A DNA stretch of 64,000 bases from Chitinophaga sp. GbtcB8 (GCF_019091455.1 NZ_JAGXJN010000001.1:310001-374000), one strand, 5' to 3'. Shown: positions 25,422 through 35,858, numbered from the stretch's first letter. Numbers and translations: made by a program. The notes: generated by a model not told the origin, from the letters alone.

Positions 25422-28196
25422 ATGAAAAAATATTTATTCATTGTTTTCCTCATAGTGCCCTGCCTGTGTTATGCCCAGCAACCTGCTGTGAAAGGCAGTG
25501 TATTGGATACGCTCAATCATCAGCAGTTATCCAACACTGTGATTGCTGTTTTGCAGGCAAAAGATTCTATTCTGCAAACCTTTACCCGCAGCGATGCAGG
25601 CGGTAAATTTTCCATACCTCACCTGCCAGCCGGTAAATACCTGCTGCTGGCCACTACGCCGGGATATGCGGATTATGTAGAGCCATTCACGTTAGCCGAC
25701 AGCACCTCCACCACGAATGTTAATATTATACTATCGCTCAAAAGCCGGCTGCTGAAAGAGGTGCTGGTGAACCAGGCCATAGCTGCCATTAAATTAAAGG
25801 GAGATACTACGGAATATAATGCGGATAGCTTTAAAATGCAACCCAATGCAACGGTAGAAGACCTGTTGAAAAAGCTGCCGGGTATACAGGTAGATAAGAA
25901 TGGGCAGATCACCGCCCAGGGCGAAAAGGTGCAGAAAGTGCTGGTTGACGGGGAAGAATTTTTTGGAGATGATCCTACCCTGGCTACCCAGAACCTGCGG
26001 GCCGATATGGTAGACAAAGTACAGGTATTTGATAAAAAAAGCGATCAGGCTGCCTTTACCGGGATAGATGACGGGCAAAAAACAAAAACGCTGAACCTGA
26101 AGCTGAAAGAGGATAAAAAGAACGGTTACTTTGGTAAAGCCAGTACCGGCGCAGGTAACGACGGTTATCACAACAACCAGCTGATGCTGAACTTCTTTAA
26201 AAAGAAACGCAAGATCTCCGGTTACGGCATTGTTTCCAACACCGGTAAAACAGGGCTTAACTGGAATGAAAGGGATAGTTACGGGCAAAGCATGGCGGAA
26301 AATTTCAGCTACGATGAAAATACGGATTCATATATGGGCGACTTTCAGTCAGACGATCTGGAGAGCTGGGACGGGCGTTATAACGGGCAGGGCTTTCCGC
26401 TGGTACAAACCGGGGGTCTGCATTTTAATGATAAGTGGAATGAGGACAAACAGTCCATTAACGGCAACTACAAGATCCTGAACCTGCATGTAGACGGGTA
26501 CAGCAATACCAGCTCCCAATACCTGCTGCCGGACACCTTTTACTACACCAATTCCAGCGAACGTTTTGCCAACACCATATTACGGCAACGGGCCAACGGC
26601 ATTTACGAGCTGCAGATAGATTCTACTTCCTCTATCCGCATCGCTGCAGACGGCGGCCTGGATCATAAAACCACCAAAAGCGCCCGCACCATGCAGTCCA
26701 TAGCACAGGACAGCGCGCTGGTGAACCAGAATGAGCGCAACATAGCCACCACCGGGGATATACGTACAATAAACAGTAGTATATTATGGCGCAAAAAGCT
26801 CCGTAAAAAAGGCCGCACCCTTTCCCTGAACATACAGGAAAAGTATACCCAGAACAATTCCGACGGCTACCTGGATGCTGTTACGGAATTTTATAAGAAC
26901 GGCAGTGTGGATTCCTCACAGGTCATAGATCAGTATAAAACCAACCGGAACGAGAATATTACGTTTGATACCAAGCTTACCTATTCGGAGCCTTTATCAA
27001 AATCCAGCTCCATTATATTGAATTACGGCATAGTCGTCAACAACAGCAGCTCCAACCGCAACTCCTTTAACCAGGATGCCAGCGGTAAGTACGGTGAGCT
27101 GGATTCTTTATACAGCAACGATTATAAGTTCAATATATTCACTCACCGCGGCGGCGCCAACTATAACCTTATTAAAAAGAAAATACGGGCCAATGCAGGC
27201 CTCAGCGCAGGCCTCACCAGCTTTGATCAGCAGGATATGCATACGGGCCTTACCCGTAACCGTGATTTTGTGAACTGGTTCCCGCAAGCCTCTTTCAGCT
27301 ATATGTTCAGCACCCAGCGCAGGCTGTCCATTAACTATAACGGCAGCACCAACCAGCCCAGCATTAACCAGCTACAACCCTTACGTACAAACGAAGACCC
27401 ATTGAACATCAGCATTGGTAACCCGGACCTGAAACCGCAGTTCTCCAACAACATCCGGATGTTCTTCAATGACTACAAGATCCTTACGGATCGCGGCATC
27501 TGGATCAACGGCAGCTATAACTTTACCTATAATGCCATTACCAGCAAAACCGTTATTGACGCCAGCGGCAAAAGGACCAACCAGGCCGTGAACGTGGACG
27601 GTAACCGCAATGCCAACCTGTACCTGGGTTATAACTTTAAGCTGAAAAAGCTTGATATGCGCACCGGCTTTAATGGTAACATACGCTACAGCCGTTATGT
27701 AAACTACATTAACGAAGCGCTGAACGCTACTAACAGCGGTAGCTACGAGCTGGGTACTTACCTGAATAAGTCCAAAGAAAAGAAATATGAGATAAGCATG
27801 GAAGCATCGGCTACGTATACCAACAGTAAATCATCCGTGCAGCAAGCTATAAAAACCAATTACTGGACCTTCAGCATTAATCCCAACGTAGACCTGTTCT
27901 TCCCCTGGAAGCTGCAGCTGCACACGGATTGTAATATAAACCTGCGGCAGAAGACCGCTGCTTTTGATAACAATAACAACGTAGTATTATGGAACGCCTG
28001 GATAGGTAAAAAGTTCATGAAGAATGATGCCCTGCTGATCAAAGCAGAAGTGAACGACCTGCTGAAAGAGAATATAGGTTTTAACCGGCAGGTGAACAGC
28101 AACTTTATTTCCCAGCAGAACTACGGCACCATTAGCCGTTATGTATTCTTATCCATTAACTGGAACTTTAATAAAACCGGCGCAGGCGCTAAATAA
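25422..28196 (+). CDS. TonB-receptor-like outer membrane beta-barrel protein
   Basis: Outer-membrane protein of 924 aa. A signal peptide occupies about residues 1-19 (KKYLFIVFLIVPCLCYAQ). A carboxypeptidase-regulatory-like domain follows (about 22-105, VKGSVLDTLNHQQLSNTVIA), then a plug-like region (about 125-225, ATVEDLLKKLPGIQVDKNG and VQKVLVDGEEFFGDDP). A long barrel of the outer-membrane protein beta-barrel family (SYMFSTQRRLSINYNGSTNQ) ends in FLSINWNFNK. It lacks the SusC features (no STN domain, no SusD neighbour). The GLPGLI gene starts 11 bases later, a pairing repeatedly seen in Bacteroidota; the cargo of such pairs is not established. Confidence 0.9.
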   Translation: MKKYLFIVFLIVPCLCYAQQPAVKGSVLDTLNHQQLSNTVIAVLQAKDSILQTFTRSDAGGKFSIPHLPAGKYLLLATTPGYADYVEPFTLADSTSTTNVNIILSLKSRLLKEVLVNQAIAAIKLKGDTTEYNADSFKMQPNATVEDLLKKLPGIQVDKNGQITAQGEKVQKVLVDGEEFFGDDPTLATQNLRADMVDKVQVFDKKSDQAAFTGIDDGQKTKTLNLKLKEDKKNGYFGKASTGAGNDGYHNNQLMLNFFKKKRKISGYGIVSNTGKTGLNWNERDSYGQSMAENFSYDENTDSYMGDFQSDDLESWDGRYNGQGFPLVQTGGLHFNDKWNEDKQSINGNYKILNLHVDGYSNTSSQYLLPDTFYYTNSSERFANTILRQRANGIYELQIDSTSSIRIAADGGLDHKTTKSARTMQSIAQDSALVNQNERNIATTGDIRTINSSILWRKKLRKKGRTLSLNIQEKYTQNNSDGYLDAVTEFYKNGSVDSSQVIDQYKTNRNENITFDTKLTYSEPLSKSSSIILNYGIVVNNSSSNRNSFNQDASGKYGELDSLYSNDYKFNIFTHRGGANYNLIKKKIRANAGLSAGLTSFDQQDMHTGLTRNRDFVNWFPQASFSYMFSTQRRLSINYNGSTNQPSINQLQPLRTNEDPLNISIGNPDLKPQFSNNIRMFFNDYKILTDRGIWINGSYNFTYNAITSKTVIDASGKRTNQAVNVDGNRNANLYLGYNFKLKKLDMRTGFNGNIRYSRYVNYINEALNATNSGSYELGTYLNKSKEKKYEISMEASATYTNSKSSVQQAIKTNYWTFSINPNVDLFFPWKLQLHTDCNINLRQKTAAFDNNNNVVLWNAWIGKKFMKNDALLIKAEVNDLLKENIGFNRQVNSNFISQQNYGTISRYVFLSINWNFNKTGAGAK

Positions 28197-28207
28197 AACT
28201 GACCATC

Positions 28208-28957
28208 ATGAAACAATTACTCCTGTATATCCTGTTAGGCTGCGCCGTAAACGCCACGGCACAAAATCCCATTTACCTTACCCAGGGCCGTATTGAGTTT
28301 GAGAAAAAAGTGAACCAGCACGCCCGCCTGGAAGCGCTGTTTAAAAATCAGAATGATGATGGCTGGAAAGACATGGAAAAAAAACGCCTGCCCCAGTTCA
28401 CTACCTTTTACTTTGACCTGGTTTTTAATGGCAATACCACCTTATATGCGCCGGGCCGGGAAAACCCGGATAATATACGCCTGCGGCCGGAACCAGGCAA
28501 TGATAACGTGATCTATGACCAGCTGGATAAAAAAGAAAGCACCGCCAGGAAAACCGTATTTGAACAAGTGTTCCTGGTAAAAGACAGCACCCGCAAGATC
28601 CGCTGGAAAATAACCGATGAAAAGCGCAATATTGCCGGTTTTGACTGCCGCCGCGCCAATGCGGTGATCATGGATTCCATTTACGTGGTAGCATTCTATA
28701 CGGATGCGATTGTTACTCCCGGCGGCCCGGAATCCTTTACCGGCCTACCCGGCATGATACTGGGCATAGCATTGCCCTATGAGCATATAACCTGGTTTGC
28801 TACTAAAGTGCTGGCAGAAGATATTACACCCGCAAAATTAAAAGCACCTGCAAAAGGCAAAGCTGTAAATAATAAAACATTGCTGGAAACCCTTAACAGC
28901 AGTATGAAAGACTGGGGCCACTATGGTAAGATCTATACGCTGATCCTGATGTTATAA
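28208..28957 (+). CDS. GLPGLI family protein
   Basis: Secreted protein of 249 aa named for its motif, here ESFTGLPGMILGIALPYEH at about residues 176-195. The signal peptide is LLLYILLGCAVNATAQNP. The middle contains the usual WKITDEKRNIAGFDCRRANA, preceding the motif. The family function is unknown; members are encoded next to beta-barrel receptors, as here (11 bases from the barrel gene, same strand). It converges on proA, with only nine bases between the two stop codons and no terminator hairpin between them. Confidence 0.93.
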   Translation: MKQLLLYILLGCAVNATAQNPIYLTQGRIEFEKKVNQHARLEALFKNQNDDGWKDMEKKRLPQFTTFYFDLVFNGNTTLYAPGRENPDNIRLRPEPGNDNVIYDQLDKKESTARKTVFEQVFLVKDSTRKIRWKITDEKRNIAGFDCRRANAVIMDSIYVVAFYTDAIVTPGGPESFTGLPGMILGIALPYEHITWFATKVLAEDITPAKLKAPAKGKAVNNKTLLETLNSSMKDWGHYGKIYTLILML

Positions 28958-28966
28958 GGCAGCTGT

Positions 28967-30217
28967 TTATGTGCGCACCTGCCCGTTTCCATATACAAAC
29001 CATTTTTCCGTTACCAGCTTTTCCAGCGCAAAGGGCCCGCGGGCATGCAGCTTCTGGGTAGAGATGCCTATCTCTGCCCCTAAGCCGAACACACCTCCAT
29101 CTGTAAACCGCGTAGAGGCGTTCACGTATACTGCAGCAGCATCTACCTCATTCATAAACCGTTCACTAATGGCGGCATCCGCTGATATAATAGCTTCAGA
29201 ATGTTTGGAGGAATAATGGCGGATGTGGGACAAGGCCTCATCAGCACCCTCCACCACTTTTACGGAACATTTAAAGTCCAGGAACTCCCGGCCAAAATCT
29301 TCCGGGGCAGCATGCTGTAAATAAGGGTAACCGGCTTTTTCCAGGATGGGATAGGCCGTTTCATCTGCAAAGATCTCTACATTATAGACCTGTAAGGAAG
29401 GCGCCAGCAATGGCAGGAAATCCGCTGCCACCACACGGTCTACCAGCACCGTATCCAAAGAGTTACAAACAGAAGGCCGTGTTACCTTGGCATTGGTTAC
29501 AATGATAGCGGCCTGCTGCAGATCAGCCGTGCGCTCCACATAAGTATGGCATACACCGGCCCCGGTTTCAATTACCGGCACACGGGCATTGTCACGCACA
29601 AAGTTGATGAGCTGCTGGGAGCCCCGGGGAATAATAATATCTACATACTTTACAGCGGTCAGCAGCTCCATAACCAGGTTACGGTCTGCCGGCAGCAGCT
29701 GCACAGTTGCTTTGGGCAGCTCAAATTCCGCCAGTACATCCTGTATAAGCCCTACCAGGCAGGTGTTGGTATAAAAAGCATCTGTACCGCCGCGCAGCAC
29801 ACATACGTTGCCGGAGCGGATGCACAGCGCCGCCACATCTACTGTTACATTAGGCCTTGATTCATAGATCACACCTACTACGCCTAAAGGCGCCGTGCGT
29901 TTTTGCACCAGCAGCCCATTGTCCAGCTTTTTCTCTGAAACCAGCTGGTTAGAAGGGTCCGGCAGTTTGGCTATATCCGTAAGGCTGTCTGCTAATTGCT
30001 GGACACGTGTTTCGTTCAGTAACAGTCGGTCCTTCTTAGGGTCTGTGTCCGGCATACGTTCCAGGTCCTGCCGGTTGGCGCTTACAATTTCGTGTATATG
30101 TTCCTGTAAGTATACTCCCAGCCGTTTCAGCAGCTGCTGCTTTTGCCGGTCAGGAAAGGTTTTAATAGCACTGGTGGCTTGCTGCGCCTGTTCCAGTAAA
30201 GGCATGATAGACTCCAT
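28967..30217 (-). CDS. proA: Gamma-glutamyl phosphate reductase
   Basis: Second enzyme of proline synthesis: reduces gamma-glutamyl phosphate with NADPH to glutamate-5-semialdehyde in the cytoplasm. The 416 aa span is normal. It has the aldehyde-dehydrogenase fold with LGVVGVIYESRPNVTVDVAA (a ProA hallmark), SGNVCVLRGGTDAFYTN and the catalytic Cys223 in ETGAGVCHTYVERT. DGGVFGLGAEIGISTQKLHA near the C-terminus is also typical. It follows proB by 12 bases, so the two form an operon and probably a channelled complex. Confidence 0.97.
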   Translation of the reverse strand: MESIMPLLEQAQQATSAIKTFPDRQKQQLLKRLGVYLQEHIHEIVSANRQDLERMPDTDPKKDRLLLNETRVQQLADSLTDIAKLPDPSNQLVSEKKLDNGLLVQKRTAPLGVVGVIYESRPNVTVDVAALCIRSGNVCVLRGGTDAFYTNTCLVGLIQDVLAEFELPKATVQLLPADRNLVMELLTAVKYVDIIIPRGSQQLINFVRDNARVPVIETGAGVCHTYVERTADLQQAAIIVTNAKVTRPSVCNSLDTVLVDRVVAADFLPLLAPSLQVYNVEIFADETAYPILEKAGYPYLQHAAPEDFGREFLDFKCSVKVVEGADEALSHIRHYSSKHSEAIISADAAISERFMNEVDAAAVYVNASTRFTDGGVFGLGAEIGISTQKLHARGPFALEKLVTEKWFVYGNGQVRT

Positions 30218-30229
30218 GAAATGATTTTT

Positions 30230-31264
30230 TTACAACAACACAATATCATCAGCGTGCGCAATTTCTACGTTCTGCGCTTTTTTATTACCGGCCAGCACAT
30301 CGGACGATACTTTTGCACGGGCTACCGCAATTGCTTCATGCTGTTCATTTACAATTTCTATTACTTCGCCGCGGGTAAATTTCTCCAGGATGGCCTTTAC
30401 GCCTACCGCCAGCAGGCTATGTCTTTGTTCCAGGGCTTTTTGCGCACCGGCATCTACCTGCAGGCGGCCGGTTACCAGGCTGCCGCTGGCCAGCCATTTT
30501 TTTCGCGCCGGCATACTGCATTCCTGCGGCACACATAAGGTACCGGTAGTACCTGCCAGCGCATTTAAAATACCATCGGTAGTATGAATACCAAAAATAA
30601 CCACGCGTATGCCCATGCGGGTAGCCAGGCGGGCAAAGGTAAGCTTGGATACCATGCCGCCCAGCCCCAGGCTGGATTTGCGGGTATCTGCCAGCGCAAA
30701 AATAGCTTCATCTATGATCTCTATCTGTGGTACTACTTTGCCTTCCTTATCCAGCACACCACCCACAGAAGTGCTGAACAGCAAACCGGAAGCGCCAAAA
30801 CCTACTGCTATCAGCGTGGCCAGTTCGTCGTTATCAGAGAACTTTAGCTCCAGGTCGCTCACCACATCATTTTCATTGGCTACAGGAATAATATTGTTGG
30901 CCCACAACTCCTCATAGGTTTTTTTCAGCTGCAGGAACTGGCTGCGGTTGCTGAAATGCCGCCGCTCGCACAGGCTTTGCGCAATGGCAATATTATAAGG
31001 CTGAAAATACTGCGCGTATTTATTTAACAGTAAAGGGTTGCCGATGGCTGCGGCAGCCTTGCGTTCACTAATGGTACCGCTGTATTGTGGCAGGTATTTT
31101 TTACCGGCAGCTACCGCCCCGGATGATACCAGCACCATATTATACTCCGCATGCAGGGTAGCTACCTGCCTTGTTATAGCGGCTACTATTGATTCGTCCA
31201 GCTCTCCGTTCTGATGGGTAATTGACGCCGTTCCAAACTTGATCACTAAAATAGGCTTGCTCAC
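30230..31264 (-). CDS. proB: Glutamate 5-kinase
   Basis: First enzyme of proline synthesis, phosphorylating glutamate with ATP. The amino-acid kinase domain starts at KPILVIKFGTASITHQNG and includes MVLVSSGAVAAGKKY, IPVANENDVV, FSDNDELATLIA and LGLGGMVSKL. A C-terminal PUA domain (about residues 270-344) contains RHSLLAVGVKAILEKFTRGE. I place the start at the GTG 31262-31264, which overlaps the TGA of the preceding GH127 frame as GTGA. The frame runs to an ATG at 31312, but that would prepend residues encoded within the GH127 gene that do not fit the family. Expression may depend on the broken GH127 transcript through translational coupling. Confidence 0.95.
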   Translation of the reverse strand: MSKPILVIKFGTASITHQNGELDESIVAAITRQVATLHAEYNMVLVSSGAVAAGKKYLPQYSGTISERKAAAAIGNPLLLNKYAQYFQPYNIAIAQSLCERRHFSNRSQFLQLKKTYEELWANNIIPVANENDVVSDLELKFSDNDELATLIAVGFGASGLLFSTSVGGVLDKEGKVVPQIEIIDEAIFALADTRKSSLGLGGMVSKLTFARLATRMGIRVVIFGIHTTDGILNALAGTTGTLCVPQECSMPARKKWLASGSLVTGRLQVDAGAQKALEQRHSLLAVGVKAILEKFTRGEVIEIVNEQHEAIAVARAKVSSDVLAGNKKAQNVEIAHADDIVLL

Positions 31265-33315
31265 TGAGATTGAATTTGGCCCCCAAAATATTGAAAATAT
31301 TTTGGAACCCATACCGCCATATCGGAATGCCCGCGGTTGCCCCAGGCGTAATAGGGAATAAAAGTTACTTTCAGCGGTTTGGTATCATTCACGGTTGCTT
31401 CCCGGTACAAGGTGTTTTGCCAGCCGGTATCACTGCGCAGGCGTACAATACCGGTTAAACCCATCATATTATTATGGTCTATTTGCATAGGCACGGGCTG
31501 CAGCGCAGCTTTATCCGGCATTACAATATCAAACAGGTTAGCGCCTTTGGGCAGGTTGGCCCCTTCCAGGCAATACACAATAGGGCCACGTTTTACAGCT
31601 ACCTGGTTACGGGTTTCTTCTACCAGCGGGTTACTTTCCATTAAGGTTACCGGCATGGGTAATTGCAGGGAGATCACATCGCCCGCTTTCCAGCTGCGGT
31701 GCAGCGCTGCATACTGGCCGGGTGTAACGGTAACACCGGCCGGTTTACCATTTACCAGCAAAGTGGCCTGGCGGCTCCAGCCGGGTATGCGCAGGAAAAC
31801 GGTGAATGCTTCCGGGCCGGCCGCCTGCACCGTTAGTTTAACATTCCCATCCCAGGGATAATTGGTAACCTGTGATAGCTGCAGGGCTGCGCCGTTCTTC
31901 AAATGCGTATGCAGCTGGTTAGCGCCATATAAATGTACCCACACACCTTTATCTGAAATACCATACGCATAATTGGCGGTTTCCGCAATAGTGCGCACCA
32001 CATTGGGCGGGCAGCAGTTGGACAGGCTGATGTAGGGTATGCGCCCGCCTGCCCAGCGCAGTGTGTAAGGGTATTTGTCCGATACGCTTAATGGGTTGGC
32101 ATAACAAAAACGGTCCCCATCCAGGCTAATGCCCGACAGCACACTATTATATAATGCCAGCTCCAGTACATCCGCATACCGGGCATCGCCGGTAATTTGC
32201 AGCATACGCCAGTTTCAAAGCACATTGCCAATATTGGCGCAGGTTTCATTATGGGCCGTCATATTAGGCAGCTGGTAATCGCGGCCATAGGCCTGGTGCG
32301 TTTTCTGAATTTCCAGGGGGTTGTAGGAAACACCGTAGGGCGAAACTCCATCGTACAAAGCCCCGCAGGCGCCGGTGATGTACATTTTCCGGTACACCAC
32401 ATCCTGCCATATTTTATTTAAACAGGTCAGCAGGGAATCGTCGCCTGTTTCCGCATACACATCCGCCACACCGGCATATAAATAATTGGCGCGTACTGCA
32501 TGCCCCATGGCTTTGGTTTGCTGGCGAAAGGGCACCCGGTCCTGGTTATCATCTGTACCACCTTCCACATAACCTCTTATATTGATCAGGTTTTTAGCCA
32601 GCTGTAGATACTTGGGATCTTTTGTAGTGCGGTATAGCTCTATTACCCCCATGTAATGGGAAGGGCAGATGGCATTGCGCGCCAGCTCCGGCGATGCTTT
32701 TTTATAAAAACGGTCCAGGTAATCTGCTGCTTTAATGGCAATATCCAGCAGGGTTCTTTTTCCCGTAGCGCGGTAGTGTACACAGGCCGCCGTCATCAGG
32801 TGACCCATATTATAGGTTTCAAAATTCAGCTTGTCCTCAAATTCCTTTACACCGGCTTTAGCATGCCGTGCAGCTATCATTACAGGGGTGTGAATATAAC
32901 CGTCTGCCCGCTGTGAGGCTGCAATTACGGGGATCACGCTATCCATCAGTGTTTCCAGCTGTTTATCTTTGGTAGCTGCGTATAAGCTGGCTACAGCTTC
33001 CAGCAGCTTATAAAAATCGCCATCATGAAAAGGAGGGCCTGCGTGTGAGCCGGTATCCAAACCGGCTGCTATCCTGAAATTCTCATAGGAATGGCTTATT
33101 TGCGGATCGGTATAGGTTTTCCATAAATGAGGTACCATGGCTGTTTTACAGATGGTAAAACGCTCTGCCCAAAAACCGCTGGTCCATTGTACAGCGCCCA
33201 TATCTACACTGCTCAAAACAGCGAACTGGCTGTTGCCGGTATTTACAAGTGCCTGCTGTTGGGCGTTTACAAGGGCCGGCAGCGCCATCATCACCAAAAA
33301 TAAAAAGCGGTTCAT
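31261..33315 (-). pseudogene. GH127 beta-L-arabinofuranosidase-like gene interrupted by an in-frame TGA
   Basis: A 684-residue secreted GH127 (DUF1680) glycosidase split by one nonsense codon. The signal peptide starts at 33315 (NRFLFLVMMALPALVNAQ). The reading frame continues uninterrupted on both sides of TGA 32215-32217, where relatives read NVLWNWRM and this gene reads NVL-stop-NWRM. One G-to-A change from TGG explains it. By comparison with the characterised HypBA1, the zinc/nucleophile site falls on both sides of the stop: Glu357 and Cys359 in NETCANIG before it, Cys434 and Cys435 in SNCCPPNVVR after it. Neither half could be active alone. By spacing, the residue aligned with the HypBA1 acid/base Glu322 is Gln341 (HQAYGRDYQLPN), so this may belong to a different subfamily. 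An ATG at 32203-32205 could restart translation. A sequencing error or readthrough is not excluded. Confidence 0.85.
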
Positions 33316-33494
33316 AAGTGGAAAGTGTTTACTGTTCAGCAAGATAATAAATATCTGCACTATACTACACTATACTACTTTTATAGACGGGTGCTGCATT
33401 TGCGGCCCCTAATTGCAGCAGAATAAATTTCGCGGAGCGCTAAAACGTTTTATCTTTAACACTACTTATTAAAAATAATATTGCCATATAAACA

Positions 33495-35795
33495 ATGAAG
33501 AAAAGCTTATTCTATTTGCTCTGTTTAGCCCAGCTGCCGCTGTTTGCACAAACAGGCGCCAACCTGACCCGTTATGTAAAACCTATCATCGGCACACAAA
33601 AGATGGGACATACATACCCCGGCGCTACCGTGCCTTTTGGCATGGTGCAGCTTAGCCCGGAAACAGATACCCTTCCTTACGAGATGAATGGTAAGTACAA
33701 CCCGGATGTATATAAGTACTGCGCCGGTTACCAGTATGACGACAAAACCATTACCGGTTTTAGTCATACACATTTCAGCGGCACCGGCCACTCTGACCTC
33801 GGCGATTTCCTGATAATGCCCACCACCGGCGCTTTACAGCTGAACCCCGGTACTGCCACCAACCCGGAAAGCGGTTACCGCTCTACCTTCTCCCATCAGT
33901 CAGAAGTAGCGGAACCCGGTTATTATAAAGTAAAGCTGGATGAATACAACATCCTGGCAGAGCTTACCGCCAGCAACCGCGTGGGCTTTCATCAATACAC
34001 CTTTCCTAAAACAGACCAGGCGCATATTGTCCTGGACCTGATGGCCGGCATTTATAACTACGAGAATAAGAATGTATGGACGTTTGTACGTGTAGAGAAC
34101 GATACGCTCATTACCGGCTACCGCCAAACCAATGGCTGGGGGCGCACCCGCTTCGTGTACTTTGCCATGAGCTTCTCCAAACCATTTTACCGCTACGGGC
34201 AAAAGAACTATGCGCATGATGTATACCGCGGTTTCTGGGGTAAGTTTGACCAGGCGCACAACTTCCCTGAAATGGCCGGCAAACAGGTAAGGGCTTACTT
34301 TGATTTTAAAACCACTGAAGGGGAAAAGATCAAGATCAAGTTTGCACTGTCACCGGTAAGCACAGAAGGCGCACTGCAAAACCTCCGCGCAGAAATACCC
34401 CACTGGGACTTTGATAAAGTAAAAGCAGACGCGCAGGCGCTGTGGGAAAAAGAGCTGGAGAAGATCAATATTAAGCTGGCAGCTAATGACGATATGGTGA
34501 GCTTTTACACCGCTATGTACCACGCTTTTTTAAGCCCTACCACTTTTATGGATGTAGACGGCGCTTACCGGGGCCTGGACCAGAATAATCATATGGCCAA
34601 AGGTTTTACCAACTACACCACCTTTTCCCTGTGGGATACCTACCGTGCGCTTCACCCGCTGTTTAATGTGATACAGCCCAAACGGAATGCAGACATGATA
34701 CAGTCCATGCTGGCGCACTACGACCAAAGCGTGCATAAAATGCTGCCCGTATGGTCGCACTACGCCAATGAGAACTGGTGTATGACGGGCTACCACAGCG
34801 TATCTGTAATTGCAGATGCCGTAATAAAAGGCAATGCCCCCTTTGATGCCAACCATGCGCTGGAAGCCTGTGTAAATACTGCACGTTACAAGCTGTATGA
34901 CGGGCTGGAATATTATATGCAAATGGGTTATGTGCCGGAAGATAAAAATTCATCGTCCGTATCAAAAACCCTGGAGTATGCATATGACGACTGGTGTATT
35001 GCGCAAATGGCTAAAAAACTAGGCCGGAACGATCTGTACGAAGAGTTCATTAAACGTTCCGCCAACTTCAAAAATGTGTATGATGCCGGCACAGGCTTTA
35101 TGCGGCCTAAGATGAGCGATGGTGAGTTCCGCAAGGATTTTGACGCCTTAACCACCATTAACCAGGGCTTTATTGAAGGCAATGCGTGGAACTACAGCCT
35201 ATATGTGCCGCAGTATCCAAAGGAGATGATAGCCCTGATGGGTGGTGAAAGCAAATTTATTCCCCACCTGGATTCCCTGTTCACCATGCATTTGCCGGAT
35301 GCTTTTTTTGCAGAAACAGAAGATATTAGCCGCGACGGTATTATTGGCAACTATGTGCATGGCAATGAGCCCTCCCACCATGTAGCCTACCTGTATAACT
35401 GGACTAAACAGCCCTGGAAAACACAGGAACGGGTGCGCATGATCCTGAAGAAAATGTACCATGTGGGTCCGGATGGTTTAGGTGGTAACGATGACTGCGG
35501 GCAAATGAGCGCCTGGTACATCTTCACTACCCTGGGTTTTTACCCTGTATGCCCCGGCTCTGACCAGTATGCGCTGGGCAGCCCGGCCATGGAGCAGGCC
35601 ACCCTGCAGCTGGAAAACGGGAAAACCTTTACTATTACAGCCAAAGATCAAAGCGATAGGAATATATATGTGCAAAAGGTGGTGCTGAACGGGCGTATGC
35701 TTACGCAGCCTTTCATTACCCATGCAGATATCATGAACGGCGGGGAGCTCACTTTTTACATGGGCGCCAAACCGGCTAAAAAGAATTACCAGTAA
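33495..35795 (+). CDS. Glycoside hydrolase family 92 alpha-mannosidase
   Basis: Secreted calcium-dependent exo-alpha-mannosidase of 766 aa acting on N-glycan or yeast/fungal mannans. Signal peptide KSLFYLLCLAQLPLFAQT. The family landmarks are NLTRYVKPIIGTQKMGHTYP, GATVPFGMVQLSP, TGFSHTHFSGTGHSDLGDF in the N-terminal domain, and NEPSHHVAYLYNW and GNDDCGQMSAWYIFTTLGFY in the (alpha/alpha)6 domain. Length is normal. It is divergent from the broken GH127 gene (180 bases between starts) and is followed by a strong terminator, so it forms its own transcription unit. Linkage specificity cannot be judged from sequence. Confidence 0.95.
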   Translation: MKKSLFYLLCLAQLPLFAQTGANLTRYVKPIIGTQKMGHTYPGATVPFGMVQLSPETDTLPYEMNGKYNPDVYKYCAGYQYDDKTITGFSHTHFSGTGHSDLGDFLIMPTTGALQLNPGTATNPESGYRSTFSHQSEVAEPGYYKVKLDEYNILAELTASNRVGFHQYTFPKTDQAHIVLDLMAGIYNYENKNVWTFVRVENDTLITGYRQTNGWGRTRFVYFAMSFSKPFYRYGQKNYAHDVYRGFWGKFDQAHNFPEMAGKQVRAYFDFKTTEGEKIKIKFALSPVSTEGALQNLRAEIPHWDFDKVKADAQALWEKELEKINIKLAANDDMVSFYTAMYHAFLSPTTFMDVDGAYRGLDQNNHMAKGFTNYTTFSLWDTYRALHPLFNVIQPKRNADMIQSMLAHYDQSVHKMLPVWSHYANENWCMTGYHSVSVIADAVIKGNAPFDANHALEACVNTARYKLYDGLEYYMQMGYVPEDKNSSSVSKTLEYAYDDWCIAQMAKKLGRNDLYEEFIKRSANFKNVYDAGTGFMRPKMSDGEFRKDFDALTTINQGFIEGNAWNYSLYVPQYPKEMIALMGGESKFIPHLDSLFTMHLPDAFFAETEDISRDGIIGNYVHGNEPSHHVAYLYNWTKQPWKTQERVRMILKKMYHVGPDGLGGNDDCGQMSAWYIFTTLGFYPVCPGSDQYALGSPAMEQATLQLENGKTFTITAKDQSDRNIYVQKVVLNGRMLTQPFITHADIMNGGELTFYMGAKPAKKNYQ

Positions 35796-35813
35796 CAGCC
35801 CACAGTTGGCTGA

Positions 35814-35858
35814 CCACGGTCCACTGCCTTGTGTATAGGTAGTGGACCGTGGATTTTT
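35814..35858 (+). terminator. Rho-independent terminator of the GH92 gene
   Basis: A perfect 12-bp stem, CCACGGTCCACT (35814-35825) and AGTGGACCGTGG (35841-35852), followed by ATTTTTAT. It lies 19 bases after the GH92 stop. The word GGACCGT occurs again at about 35914 and 35936. Confidence 0.8.
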
